64,000 bases of DNA, taken from assembly GCA_040768585.1 (NCBI GenBank), contig JAXGMQ010000001.1, forward strand, positions 1,984,001 to 2,048,000, in the 5' to 3' direction. Shown here in pieces: positions 52,685-62,423 of the stretch (its first letter is position 1; each line of letters starts with the position of its first letter). This DNA is from JAXGMQ01 sp040768585 (lineage in GTDB: Bacteria; Caldisericota; Caldisericia; JAAYUI01). Under the pieces are notes generated by a model. It saw nothing but the letters and a program-made list of their open reading frames with translations. It was not told where the DNA came from and did not search any database. The translations under genes and the position numbers were made by a program.

Positions 52685-55600
52685 TCAACATCAGCCCCAA
52701 GCGTTTCGCCAACGAATCTGAGTGGAAGGAGCGTTTTGTTATTGACGATGGCTGGATAAAGCTTGTGATTGCTGTCAATCCAAACCTCAGTTCCGTCAAT
52801 TCTCGCTGTCTTTTTTCCAATCCAGAGTTCAACAATCTTTGTCTTTCCCTGGAAATTCTGTGTGAGTGTGACCTTTCGTTCTCCACCGTCCCAGTCGACC
52901 TTTGCGTAGAGTGTTTCGGCAACTTCTCGAATCGGCATGTAGGTGTTGTTTGCCAACTCAGCTGGGAGTGGCGGAGAAGACACGACAGGCTCTTGGGGAA
53001 GTGTCATCTGTTTCCCATCGACGACCATAGTCTTGCTACCAATCCAAAGCTCAATCTTCATACCAGATGTCACTATCAGCTTGAAATCGACAGTGACTGT
53101 TCTACCCATGATGTCTGTCGCCTCAAGTTTTATAATGTTTTCTCCCTGCTTCAGAACAACACTCGTCGTGAATTCATTATACTTATCGCACTCGACTGGT
53201 TTACCGTTGATTTTGACATCAGCTTTTTCGTCAACCCAACCAGTGAGTTCTATGATGGAGTCTGTGATGATCTCTCCATCCTTGTAGTTGGAGATGCCGA
53301 TTGCGGGAGGAGTGCTGTCCCTGTTGACAACGATTCTCTTTGCTGTTGACGTGCCAGCCTCATCTCTGGCAATTATAACAAAGCTGTTGCGACCCTCGCG
53401 AAGTGTTGCGAAGAAATCCCACTTGCCGTCTGTTCCAACTGTGACATTCCTGCCGTTAATTGAGAGGATGAGCGGGTAGTCTGGATCTCCGGTTTTGGCC
53501 ATACCGGTTATGAGGATACTCTCCTGGTCAACATATGTACCGTCGTCAATATCAACTGAGAGCAGCGGTGGAGGGAGGGTAGAGATGATATCTATGGATT
53601 GGTGTGTGCATCCGATGTTTGCCAGAAGTGGTTTGCCGTCAACTCCGATTGCGTTGACGTCGCAGACCTCTACACTCGAATCCTTCTTTGTGACTCCCTT
53701 AACACCACGCATGATGATGGTGCAGAGCTTACCCTTCCCATACATCGGCTCATCGCTGACGATCTGAACTGTGATTCTGCCTTCGGATGTTCTGTCTAGA
53801 AAATTGAAAGCAGACAGGTTGTGCGAGAAGAAGTTGCCACTTTCGTGATGAGTCACAGTTAGCACCGATGGGTCGTATCTCACAGAAAATCTAATCTCTG
53901 TTATAGGAACTGGTGAGTTGATATCTATGTCGATTTGGGCGCTGTGGCAGGACTTGTTTTCGGAGCAACTGATGATCTTTGTTGGAGTCGCTGAAATTCC
54001 AAGTTTTGCATACATAACATCGACGGGCAGAGAGACTCGATGTTCAATCTCTTCGCCAATGCTTGAGATGCCAGTAGCAATGATGCAAACGTTGTAGTCC
54101 TCTACCTGAAGGTCGTCTCCGCCAGTAACTTTGACTGTTGTCTTGAAGGGAGGTACACCGTGGGGTGGGTCGAATTCAACCTTGATTGATGGTTCATTGG
54201 TGCAGTCTGTCAAGGTGATTGGGCCATCGAACTCATTGATTGGGTCGATGATAATCTCAAACTCCTGGGATGTACCCTGTGTGATTTCCAGTCTGTTTTT
54301 GTCTGGTTCAAATGTGAAGTCGGGTGGGAGTCTTGGGATTGTCATTGCTGAAATGGTTGTTCTTTTTGTTTCGGAGTATTCTGTGGATGTCAATATGGTA
54401 AAGTCAGCAGTATCACCGGGTTCTGCGTCTGATGGAGGAATGGTGTTTACAATAATAGTCTTTGTCTCCATGGGAGACAGGCTGATGATTGTTGTTTCAT
54501 CAACCTCAAGTCCATCCACCGAAAGCATGAAATCCCAGCCATCTGCATTGAATTTTTGGGTGCATTCGACATCGATGTGGTGTGTGGATGTGTTTGTTAT
54601 TCTGTATGAGAGTTCAGCTTCCCCTGCGACCTCAAGTTTTACGTTCTCTTCGTCGGTTGTAATGATGTACGAATCGAGTACTGGTTGATTCTGAAATCTG
54701 ACGATTGAAGTCTGGATGACCTCTTTTGATGCATTATTTTGCACCCACACTACAAGTCCCGCATTCTTGAGTTCAACATATGATGGGACTCGAAGCTGCA
54801 TTTGCCTGGTTAGAATCTGACCCTCAATCAACTCAATGTTTTCTCCGAGCGGGCCAGTGTACATCTCTCTGCAGATGAGGTTGTGATATTCATCTGTGTT
54901 AAGTGCTGGGAAGAAGATGTTATCTTCGACCAGTACCACATATAGAGCCATGTTCTTCACATTGCCCAGACTTTCAATCAGCTCAAGCTCAAGGTTGGCG
55001 TTTATTGTCCTATCCTCAACCTTTGCGTCGACAAAGATTGAAAGCTGAGAAGGCTCAGGAACTCTGTCTAGAAGTTCTTTGAGGTATCTGAGGTATGTGA
55101 ATGTGGTACCTGAAAATTTATCGCAAGACATCTTGTCGTCAGGTGGCATCTTGCGCTCATCTGGTGTATCACCACCAACTACTGAGTTTTTGCCATCGAA
55201 GAATGTTGTTGGGAGGCCCTGCCCGGGATACCACTTGTAGCGTTTATCAGCGGGTGGATAATAGAGGTGAGCCTCGTCAACTTTGGTTGTTTCGACGTAG
55301 TAGTTAATCCAGACAATGTTCTGGTTCCCATATTCGTGAACGAGCCTTTCAGCTGCTCTGTGGGAGTATGGGCAGTTGATGCACCATTCAGCGGTGAAGG
55401 TCTCACCAAGTACGACTCTTGGAATGGACTTCGTGACTTTTGTGATTATGAGCGTGAAGTTTGCTGTTACTTTGTATCCGAGTTTTGGTGTTTCGGCACC
55501 GATTTTAATCGTGTATACACCAGGTGTGATGTTGTAGGATGATCTGATTGAGAGTGTTGTCTCTGTTGGTGAGTCCTCTTCAACCTTAATCAGATTCTCT

Positions 55601-57876
55601 GTGTACTGACCGTATGTTTTTGGTGGAGTGTTTTCGACGCTCAAAGCAATTGTGCTTGTGAAACCGTTCTGTGGGTTGAGCTTGATTGGCAAATCAATGC
55701 GGTTGGATGATTCTCTTATGACGATTGGTTTGACCTCGAACACATAACCATAGGAATCACCGACGGTCAATTTGACATGAACCCTTTGGGGATCATTAGA
55801 TCCGTCTTTGTTTGTGGCTATCTCGATATCTGTCTCATAAACACCATTTGTCATTGAACTTGTGTCGACCATGAGCTCGATTATCTCTTTATCACCGATA
55901 AATGAGGCTTTTCTTGTTGTGAGCCATTTTACGTCATCTGGAATCATTATCAGACCACTGATTTCACCACCTGAGTAGTTCTTCAGATGAAGTTCTCTCG
56001 TGTCTGTTGTGCCAACTGGCAATACACCAAAGTCCACAATGGTTGGAGATACCGTATATCTGATATCACTGTAGATGTTGTTGTAGTCGACATACTGGAT
56101 TCTGGAGTTGAATGTGTCAGCTACGAAGCAACCGAATTCGTCAGCGACAATACCCATCGGGAACTTGAAGAATCCCTGGGCTTTCGGATCATGCTCTGGT
56201 TCTGGACAAACCGCCTCAGTCATGTGGTATTGATCGTTTGGACCACCACCAAGACCAAATTCCCAAGAGAAACCCGTCTCAGCGTCAAATGCTTGAATCC
56301 TGTGATTGTATGTATCGGCAACGTATATCTTGCCGGATGCGTCCACCGAGCAGTCCATCGGACTCAGAAGCTGTCCCCTGCCCCTGCCCTTTGTGCCGAT
56401 GACTTTTATTGGCTTGCCGTCGAGGGAGAATTGTGAAATCCTGTTGTTACCGGAATCAGCTACCAGAATGGAGTTGTCGAAGATGCAAATGCCTGCAGGC
56501 AGCACGAGTTGACCTGGTGCATGACCAAAACTGCCAAACCTGTCTATGTAGTCACCCTCAATGGATAGCACCTGAATCCTGTGATTCCCAGTATCAGAGA
56601 CATATATCTTCTCACCTGTGGGACTGATACAGATGTCGGATGGCATATTTAGCTTGCCGGGTGCGTAACCCTTTTCGGAGAGAGTTCTAATGTGATTTCC
56701 ATCTTTGTCGAGTACCTTGATGTCATGAGCGCCCTTGTCGCTAATGTAGAAGTTGCCTTTGTTGTCAACGGCAACGCCTGATGGCTCGATAATCTCAACA
56801 TCCATTGAGCTTTTTATCTTGGTCTCTTTCACATATTGACCTGTCTTCTTGTATGTTGTGATGATTGATCTGGCACTGTCCACGATATAGATATTTGCGC
56901 CGCTTGTCTCGACCTTGACAGGTCTTGTTATTGAGCCATCTGGCACGTTTGTTTCTGCATTAAACTGACCGACGTGTTGTAGGTCAAGCGTGAATATCTC
57001 GATTGAATCTGTTCCCATGGAGGAAACGTGAATCCTGTCACCCAGGATTGCGACACCCTTAGGAGACACCAAATTGCCCTTTGACATGTTGCTTTGATTT
57101 ATCTCAGCCTGTTTCATTCCTTTGACATCGTAAATACTTACAGTGTTGAGGGTTGGAGATGCAATATAAACTTTTTCGTCTTTTACCCAAATCCCCCATG
57201 GATCATCGGCAAACCATGAATTGATAAACGCGCCTTCAGTGCTGTAGATGTATACTTTGTCTTTGTGTGGGTCAGTCACAAAAAGCCTGTCTTCATTAGC
57301 AAAGATACCCACAGGTTCTGCACCGCTCTCCTCAATATTGATGGTGAAGGCATAGCTGCCATCGACACCTGTTACGATAATGTTTCCCCTCGCGTTATTT
57401 GCGATATAGAGTTTTTCTTTCCAGGTGGTTATTCCAATTGGGGCATCAAGCACCTGATTCTGATTTGAATCGTACACTCTAAACTCGTAATCAAAAGCTC
57501 CCCTCTTGTCGTAAACGAGGATTTTATCATTCACTGTATCGGTGATGTAAGGGATACCGCGGAATGTGGTGGCGTCACCTGGGGTGTGCAATTGTCCCTC
57601 GTTTGTTCCATAGGTCTCATACACAAAATCATTCTGTGTAAAAAGACTCTGTACCCTTGATGCTCCCTCATCAACGACAAAAATTCTGTAATCATCAGCA
57701 AAAATCATACCTGGTTTGCAAAATGTTCTTGCAGGCAGAGAATGAGCAATGACATCCGGGTACATACTATTAGCTTTTGTTTCCTCTTCGCTTGCATATG
57801 TTCCGTTTGCGAAGCCCGCAGCGATAAGCTGCATTGACAAAACTGCGCAAACAAGCATTCTAACGGTTTTTTGCAT
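52636..57876 (-). CDS. Giant modular surface protein: NHL propeller, thioredoxin-like, cohesin-like, Ig-like, stalk
   Basis: The 1746-residue protein has a signal peptide (about 1-28). NHL-type beta-propeller repeats (about 45-610, e.g. FYISDKGAHDIKVLDKDG, IYVADTYNHRIQAFDAE) are followed by Ig-like domains. A thioredoxin-like domain contains AEWCINCPYSH (CINC, residues 832-835) with the cis-Pro loop GLPTTFFDG, as in Omp28-like proteins. A cohesin-like domain (about 1290-1395), an Ig-like repeat and a C-terminal stalk domain (TYMPIREVAETLYA, TLLPLRFVGETLGA) complete it. AAGGAG lies 7 bases before the ATG. A redox-active or scaffolding surface role is inferred. Confidence 0.8.
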   Translation of the reverse strand: MQKTVRMLVCAVLSMQLIAAGFANGTYASEEETKANSMYPDVIAHSLPARTFCKPGMIFADDYRIFVVDEGASRVQSLFTQNDFVYETYGTNEGQLHTPGDATTFRGIPYITDTVNDKILVYDKRGAFDYEFRVYDSNQNQVLDAPIGITTWKEKLYIANNARGNIIVTGVDGSYAFTINIEESGAEPVGIFANEDRLFVTDPHKDKVYIYSTEGAFINSWFADDPWGIWVKDEKVYIASPTLNTVSIYDVKGMKQAEINQSNMSKGNLVSPKGVAILGDRIHVSSMGTDSIEIFTLDLQHVGQFNAETNVPDGSITRPVKVETSGANIYIVDSARSIITTYKKTGQYVKETKIKSSMDVEIIEPSGVAVDNKGNFYISDKGAHDIKVLDKDGNHIRTLSEKGYAPGKLNMPSDICISPTGEKIYVSDTGNHRIQVLSIEGDYIDRFGSFGHAPGQLVLPAGICIFDNSILVADSGNNRISQFSLDGKPIKVIGTKGRGRGQLLSPMDCSVDASGKIYVADTYNHRIQAFDAETGFSWEFGLGGGPNDQYHMTEAVCPEPEHDPKAQGFFKFPMGIVADEFGCFVADTFNSRIQYVDYNNIYSDIRYTVSPTIVDFGVLPVGTTDTRELHLKNYSGGEISGLIMIPDDVKWLTTRKASFIGDKEIIELMVDTSSMTNGVYETDIEIATNKDGSNDPQRVHVKLTVGDSYGYVFEVKPIVIRESSNRIDLPIKLNPQNGFTSTIALSVENTPPKTYGQYTENLIKVEEDSPTETTLSIRSSYNITPGVYTIKIGAETPKLGYKVTANFTLIITKVTKSIPRVVLGETFTAEWCINCPYSHRAAERLVHEYGNQNIVWINYYVETTKVDEAHLYYPPADKRYKWYPGQGLPTTFFDGKNSVVGGDTPDERKMPPDDKMSCDKFSGTTFTYLRYLKELLDRVPEPSQLSIFVDAKVEDRTINANLELELIESLGNVKNMALYVVLVEDNIFFPALNTDEYHNLICREMYTGPLGENIELIEGQILTRQMQLRVPSYVELKNAGLVVWVQNNASKEVIQTSIVRFQNQPVLDSYIITTDEENVKLEVAGEAELSYRITNTSTHHIDVECTQKFNADGWDFMLSVDGLEVDETTIISLSPMETKTIIVNTIPPSDAEPGDTADFTILTSTEYSETKRTTISAMTIPRLPPDFTFEPDKNRLEITQGTSQEFEIIIDPINEFDGPITLTDCTNEPSIKVEFDPPHGVPPFKTTVKVTGGDDLQVEDYNVCIIATGISSIGEEIEHRVSLPVDVMYAKLGISATPTKIISCSENKSCHSAQIDIDINSPVPITEIRFSVRYDPSVLTVTHHESGNFFSHNLSAFNFLDRTSEGRITVQIVSDEPMYGKGKLCTIIMRGVKGVTKKDSSVEVCDVNAIGVDGKPLLANIGCTHQSIDIISTLPPPLLSVDIDDGTYVDQESILITGMAKTGDPDYPLILSINGRNVTVGTDGKWDFFATLREGRNSFVIIARDEAGTSTAKRIVVNRDSTPPAIGISNYKDGEIITDSIIELTGWVDEKADVKINGKPVECDKYNEFTTSVVLKQGENIIKLEATDIMGRTVTVDFKLIVTSGMKIELWIGSKTMVVDGKQMTLPQEPVVSSPPLPAELANNTYMPIREVAETLYAKVDWDGGERKVTLTQNFQGKTKIVELWIGKKTARIDGTEVWIDSNHKLYPAIVNNKTLLPLRFVGETLGADVEWIAAERKIVLTFPKK

Positions 57877-57909
57877 TTTTACACTCCTTTTGCATAACCC
57901 ACATCATAC

Positions 57910-57918
57910 ATTATACCA
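57910..57918 (-). promoter_or_regulatory. Extended -10 promoter for the giant surface protein
   Basis: On the minus strand TGGTATAAT forms an extended -10 (box TATAAT at 57910-57915). The -35 region is weak. The predicted leader is about 27 nt and holds the AAGGAG site. Confidence 0.55.
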
Positions 57919-58026
57919 TATTGTTTGGATTTGAATCTATATAGACAGAATGATAACGCAAGAAGTTTTTGGTTTTGACGAGATTATAAAAATTAAAAGG
58001 ATAACCTTATTTTTTAATTCGATGCC

Positions 58027-58055
58027 TTGTTTTTATTTTTTACGGTCTCTATACT
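58027..58055 (+). promoter_or_regulatory. Promoter for the S-layer-type gene
   Basis: -35 TTGTTT (58027-58032), a 17-bp spacer and -10 TATACT (58050-58055), about 50 bases before the ATG. This divergent region carries AT-rich stretches upstream that may raise expression. Confidence 0.55.
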
Positions 58056-58103
58056 CGCCTAAGTATCCAAAACGCTGCGATGCGCTTTAAGGAGGAGACT
58101 TAT

Positions 58104-61100
58104 ATGGCATTGTCGTTGAAAAAGACCCTTGCCGCGGCAATCGTTTTTGTGCTTGCAATTTCGGCGTTTCTGCCCGTTGTTCCGTGGAATGAATCTGTAA
58201 ACGCAGAAGCTGTCGAGTACCTGCCCTTCACTGTTGTTTTCACAGGCGGAATGCATGGAAACGTTGAGCCCTTCAATTATAAGGGCGAGGCAAATTATGG
58301 CGGTTACGCAAAAGCTCGCACAAAGATTGATGATATCAGAGAAGAGCTTACCAATGATAGAACATGGTGGCCATACGGCGGAAACACACTAGTGCTTGAT
58401 GCCGGTAACTCCATCATGGGCAGCAAGACCGGCTTCCTCTTTGTCGACAAGAATCTCGAGGATGTCCATCCGACAATCAGAGCGATGAACAAGATTGCTT
58501 ATGATGCGAAACTTTATGGTGCAAGCGAGTTTGCAATCAACCCATCAATTAGAGAGAAACTTAAAACAAAATCTGATTTCCCGTGGATTACAGCAAACGT
58601 CGTTGTTGGCAAAGAGAGAAAGAAACTTTCTGATGAGTACATCATGAAGGTTTACAAGATCCCAACCGCTGCTCACCCTCTCAGATATGGTGTTGTCGGT
58701 CTTACCAATCCAGCCGTTTTCAGCTGGGAAAACCCAACCAATCTGAAACTTGGTTCATCCTCGCTTGAGCTTGAGAACTATGTTGACAAAGCCCAGGAGC
58801 ATGCGGAGACTCTCAAAGAAACCGGCGAAAAAGCCGATTTCATAGTTGTTCTCACCGACCTTGGTCTTGAGAAGAATTCTGATGGAACCTGGAAAGAGAA
58901 CGCTCTGTACCAGGCAATCCAGGATATCACCCACATCGACTTTGTCTGTTCAACCTCCCCAGGTCTTGCCGTTCAGCAGGAGATCTTCCTTGTACCAGAG
59001 CGCGGCGGTGCCCTTCACGAAACATTGTTCTGCCAGCTTCCGGAAGACGGTATCACTCTCGGCAGAATGGACTTCGTTCTTGAGAAATGCACATGCCCAG
59101 TCAAGCCTTACGTCTTTAGGAAAATCAATGGCAGAAGACAGATGAAATCAAGATTCTCCGTTCTCAACCAGGAAATCACTCCTGACGCTGAGATTATGAA
59201 TGATTTCAAGTCTTCGAAGAATGTCATGAACCAGGAATATAGCCTTAAGATCGGCGAAGTCACTTGCGCGATTGATTCGAAACTCGCAAGACTTCAGGAC
59301 TCAGAGCTTGTTGAGATGGCATGTGATGTAATGCTCGCAGAAACAAGCGCTGACATTGCTATGACCGACATCTGGACAACATCGGCAAGGATTGAAAAGG
59401 GTATGTTCACAGAGGGTGACCTCTTTGAGCTTTATCCAAAAGATGCCAAGATTTACACAATCGAACTCACTGGCCAGCAGATTAAAAATGCCCTTGCTCA
59501 TGCAGCCTCGGTTTACAATACCGAGGGCGACGTAAACTTTATAGTCGCAAAGGGAATTGATTATTATATCGACATCAGAGAGGGCAAAGACCCAGTCGGC
59601 TACATCAAGATGAATGGAAACGACCTCTCAATGTCAAAGACCTACACCGTTGCTACTCATAGCTACATTGCTCTTGGTCAAGGTGGCTATGATTTCAGTG
59701 GTGCTAAGGTGACAGAGACAAGAAAAGACCTCAGAACATCAATAAAGAACTACATTAGAAAAAATAACAGCTCATGGCCATGCAAGAAGTCCAAGAACTG
59801 GTTTGTTGTTCCGGACTACCTTCATCATTGGTCATACGACTATGTCGATGTTCTCATGGAGAAATCGATTGTAGCTGGAGACCAGTTCGGCAGATACAGC
59901 CCAGACAACTACATCACAAGAGCCGCTGCTGCTGTTATGTGTCTCAACATTTATGATCACCCCCAGGCAAAACCAGCTAAGGGTACATTTGCTGATGTTC
60001 CATCAAGCCACTGGGCATATCCATACATCGAAGGTGGAGTAGCCAAGGGAATGTGGTTCTGGCTATCGGGCAACTTTGGTCCCAACGCAAACGCAACTCG
60101 AGAAGACATCATGGTCAATATGGTCCTCTCCTCAGGTGACAAAGCCAAGGCGGAGGCTATGACAGCAGCCGAAATGGCTGAGTTTGAGAAGAACTTCCTC
60201 GATGCCAACGATTGCTCTGACTATGCCAAGAAGTATGTTGCATACGCAACAAAAATTGGTCTCGTCTCGGGTTATGCTGCTGATGATGGCAAATTTACAA
60301 TCAAACCAAAGAACAACATCAGACGCTCCGAGGTTGCCACACTCATGGCGAAGGCAAGATTCCCAGTTGTTGCACTCATGGGTACAGCAGACTACAGAAC
60401 AGAGCTTGACACTTGGCGTATTGACCCAGACAATGACCGACCAGTCGGTGGTGCGATGGGTCTTGCCTACACAATCGGCAACATGAGAGGTCTTTATGCC
60501 GCGAATATCCTCGTTGACGCTGGCGGATTCGCTCAGGGTTCAGCATGGGCAGAGCTTGGCGATGGTAAGGTTTCGACCGGACTCATCAATACTCTTGGCT
60601 ATGATGCGATAACATTTGGATCGAAGGAATTCTATCATGGTGCTGCAGATATTGCCAAGCAGGTTACCGAAATAACTCCACCAGTACTTGGCGCGAATGT
60701 TACTGGTCTTGCCGGTGTTGAGAAATCGGTTCTCAAGGATGTTGGCGGAATTAAGGTCGGTATTGTTGGTGCGATGAATCCTGACACAAGCAAGTTTGTT
60801 TGTGAAGGAGAGATGGGTGAGGTTGTCATTACCGAGATGGCAAAGGCAATCAATACCGAGGCATCCGCTCTTAAGTCAAAGGGCGCCGAAATCATCGTCG
60901 CGATTGCTCCAGCAGGTGGCTACATTGAGCTTGGTAAGACCGCTGAAGAGGGTTTCAAAGGCCCGGCTTCGGTGCTTGCAAATGCTCTTAACGGCGTGAA
61001 TGTGCTGTTTGTTTCTGGTTCGCCACAAGCCTTCGTCGCTCCCGCAAATGGTCTGTGGGTTGTTGGACCAGGAGAGGGCGCATCATCAGTCGGTCTTGCG

Positions 61101-61880
61101 AAGGTCACATTCGACACAAAGAATAGAACCATCGATAAGGTCATTGGAATAAATGAGTACACACTCAATAAGCCAGAAACAGTTAGAACTCAGGCAACAG
61201 AACTTTGGACGGCTGTCGAGTCATTCCTTAAGACTGCCAGAGCTGCAGTAAAGGGTGAGTATGACAGAGTTGTCGCAAAAACAGAGACAGGCCTCAACTA
61301 TGACAGTGCCAACGAGTGCAGACTTGGTGATGTTATCACATCATCGATTGCCGAACAGCTTGGCGCTGACATCGTTCTCTATCCATCCGACCATGCATGG
61401 GAAGGATTTGCTCCTGGCAACATCACCCTGGGTGGCGTTTACAATGTGCTCCCATATGAGGATGTTTGGGTAACAGGCAAGGTTCTTGGTCGCGACCTCT
61501 ACAAGATTTGTGAATCATCGGTCTCTGGAGAGCGCGGACAGCTTCAGACACATGGAATGGTCTTCATCTTCTCAAGAAGCTCTGAGCCAGGAAACCGTGT
61601 TTCTGAGGTTCATATCGGTAAGGGATATAAGTTCACTCCAGATGAGGAATACAGAACACTTGTTAAAAACAACAGCAAAGATGAGTATGTTGTGGCAATC
61701 CCAGCCAGGGAGTACTACACCCTTCCGACATTTGGTCACGAGATATTGTCTGAGAAGATGAGCGATGTCTCATCCAGCTGTGTGTATGTCAGGAAAGCCT
61801 TCATCGACTATCTCACAAAGATGACTGAGGCTGGACAGGCAGTCAATCAGGAAATTGAGGACAGATACAAAGAGCCATAG
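58104..61880 (+). CDS. S-layer-type protein: two degenerate 5'-nucleotidase modules flanking SLH repeats
   Basis: The 1258-residue protein has a signal peptide (about 1-36). Module 1 (about 37-560) and module 2 (about 755-1250) each follow the layout of 5'-nucleotidases: a calcineurin-like domain plus a 5'-nucleotidase C domain (ELTGQQIKNALAHA; GNITLGGVYNVLPYEDVWV). Three SLH-like repeats lie between (about 572-752, e.g. TFADVPSSHWAYPYIEGGVAKG). The metal-ligand motifs are changed in both modules: TND-x-HG reads TGGMHG or MGTADY, GNHE reads GASE (139-142) or GSKE (839-842), and the GH-x-H site reads STSP or SGSP. A structural wall-bound role is inferred. AAGGAGG lies 8 bases before ATG 58104. 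Confidence 0.85.
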   Translation: MALSLKKTLAAAIVFVLAISAFLPVVPWNESVNAEAVEYLPFTVVFTGGMHGNVEPFNYKGEANYGGYAKARTKIDDIREELTNDRTWWPYGGNTLVLDAGNSIMGSKTGFLFVDKNLEDVHPTIRAMNKIAYDAKLYGASEFAINPSIREKLKTKSDFPWITANVVVGKERKKLSDEYIMKVYKIPTAAHPLRYGVVGLTNPAVFSWENPTNLKLGSSSLELENYVDKAQEHAETLKETGEKADFIVVLTDLGLEKNSDGTWKENALYQAIQDITHIDFVCSTSPGLAVQQEIFLVPERGGALHETLFCQLPEDGITLGRMDFVLEKCTCPVKPYVFRKINGRRQMKSRFSVLNQEITPDAEIMNDFKSSKNVMNQEYSLKIGEVTCAIDSKLARLQDSELVEMACDVMLAETSADIAMTDIWTTSARIEKGMFTEGDLFELYPKDAKIYTIELTGQQIKNALAHAASVYNTEGDVNFIVAKGIDYYIDIREGKDPVGYIKMNGNDLSMSKTYTVATHSYIALGQGGYDFSGAKVTETRKDLRTSIKNYIRKNNSSWPCKKSKNWFVVPDYLHHWSYDYVDVLMEKSIVAGDQFGRYSPDNYITRAAAAVMCLNIYDHPQAKPAKGTFADVPSSHWAYPYIEGGVAKGMWFWLSGNFGPNANATREDIMVNMVLSSGDKAKAEAMTAAEMAEFEKNFLDANDCSDYAKKYVAYATKIGLVSGYAADDGKFTIKPKNNIRRSEVATLMAKARFPVVALMGTADYRTELDTWRIDPDNDRPVGGAMGLAYTIGNMRGLYAANILVDAGGFAQGSAWAELGDGKVSTGLINTLGYDAITFGSKEFYHGAADIAKQVTEITPPVLGANVTGLAGVEKSVLKDVGGIKVGIVGAMNPDTSKFVCEGEMGEVVITEMAKAINTEASALKSKGAEIIVAIAPAGGYIELGKTAEEGFKGPASVLANALNGVNVLFVSGSPQAFVAPANGLWVVGPGEGASSVGLAKVTFDTKNRTIDKVIGINEYTLNKPETVRTQATELWTAVESFLKTARAAVKGEYDRVVAKTETGLNYDSANECRLGDVITSSIAEQLGADIVLYPSDHAWEGFAPGNITLGGVYNVLPYEDVWVTGKVLGRDLYKICESSVSGERGQLQTHGMVFIFSRSSEPGNRVSEVHIGKGYKFTPDEEYRTLVKNNSKDEYVVAIPAREYYTLPTFGHEILSEKMSDVSSSCVYVRKAFIDYLTKMTEAGQAVNQEIEDRYKEP

Positions 61881-61906
61881 AATCTGCTTAAGTTTCTAAA
61901 TACATT

Positions 61907-61938
61907 AAAAAAAGCCCCTGGCAACAGGGGCTTTTTTA
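61907..61938 (+). terminator. Intrinsic terminator after the S-layer-type gene
   Basis: An A-run, a stem AGCCCCTG with CAGGGGCT around a GCAA tetraloop, then six T. It begins about 26 bases after the stop. Confidence 0.92.
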
Positions 61939-62423
61939 TATTTCATATATACCACGTCTATTTTGAAACTGTTGTCGGTTGATTGTTTTCCAGAGTTGTG
62001 GGTTTTGATTTTTGAGCTTTGAGTCAGGTGGTATTAATCTGTGATAATTGATGTAAATCGGATATATTTATGATGCGTGATTTTTTGACTGTATAAACTT
62101 TTTGAGAGTTATAACCCCTTGGCGTATGTGCTTGTTGAGAGTCGACTGCACAGGAATCAAATAAAAGACTGAATGGAAAAACCGGGGATCAAGTTTAAAT
62201 GAACTCGTACAGGGAAATTTGAAACACAAAAAAGATGAAAATCAGGGATTGGATAGGAAAGAGATACACAATTGATAAGTTAGTCATGCGATCTATCAGT
62301 TGAGCTCCTTATTTTTTGCAGTGGCACATGATCATTTTAGAATAGCATTTCAGTTAATGGACAAGGTATAAACTAAAATCCTATATTTACGTGAACCATT
62401 TTGGTGCATGAGCCGTTATCCTG
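61939..62423. other. Intergenic region without recognisable genes
   Basis: About 485 bp of AT-rich sequence between convergent genes. I see no open frame with a ribosome binding site, no tRNA and no strong repeat. Confidence 0.6.

Noticed and set aside
52594..53349. Plus-strand open frame of 251 codons
   Set aside because: It is antisense to the giant surface gene, Cys/Phe/Leu-rich without motifs.
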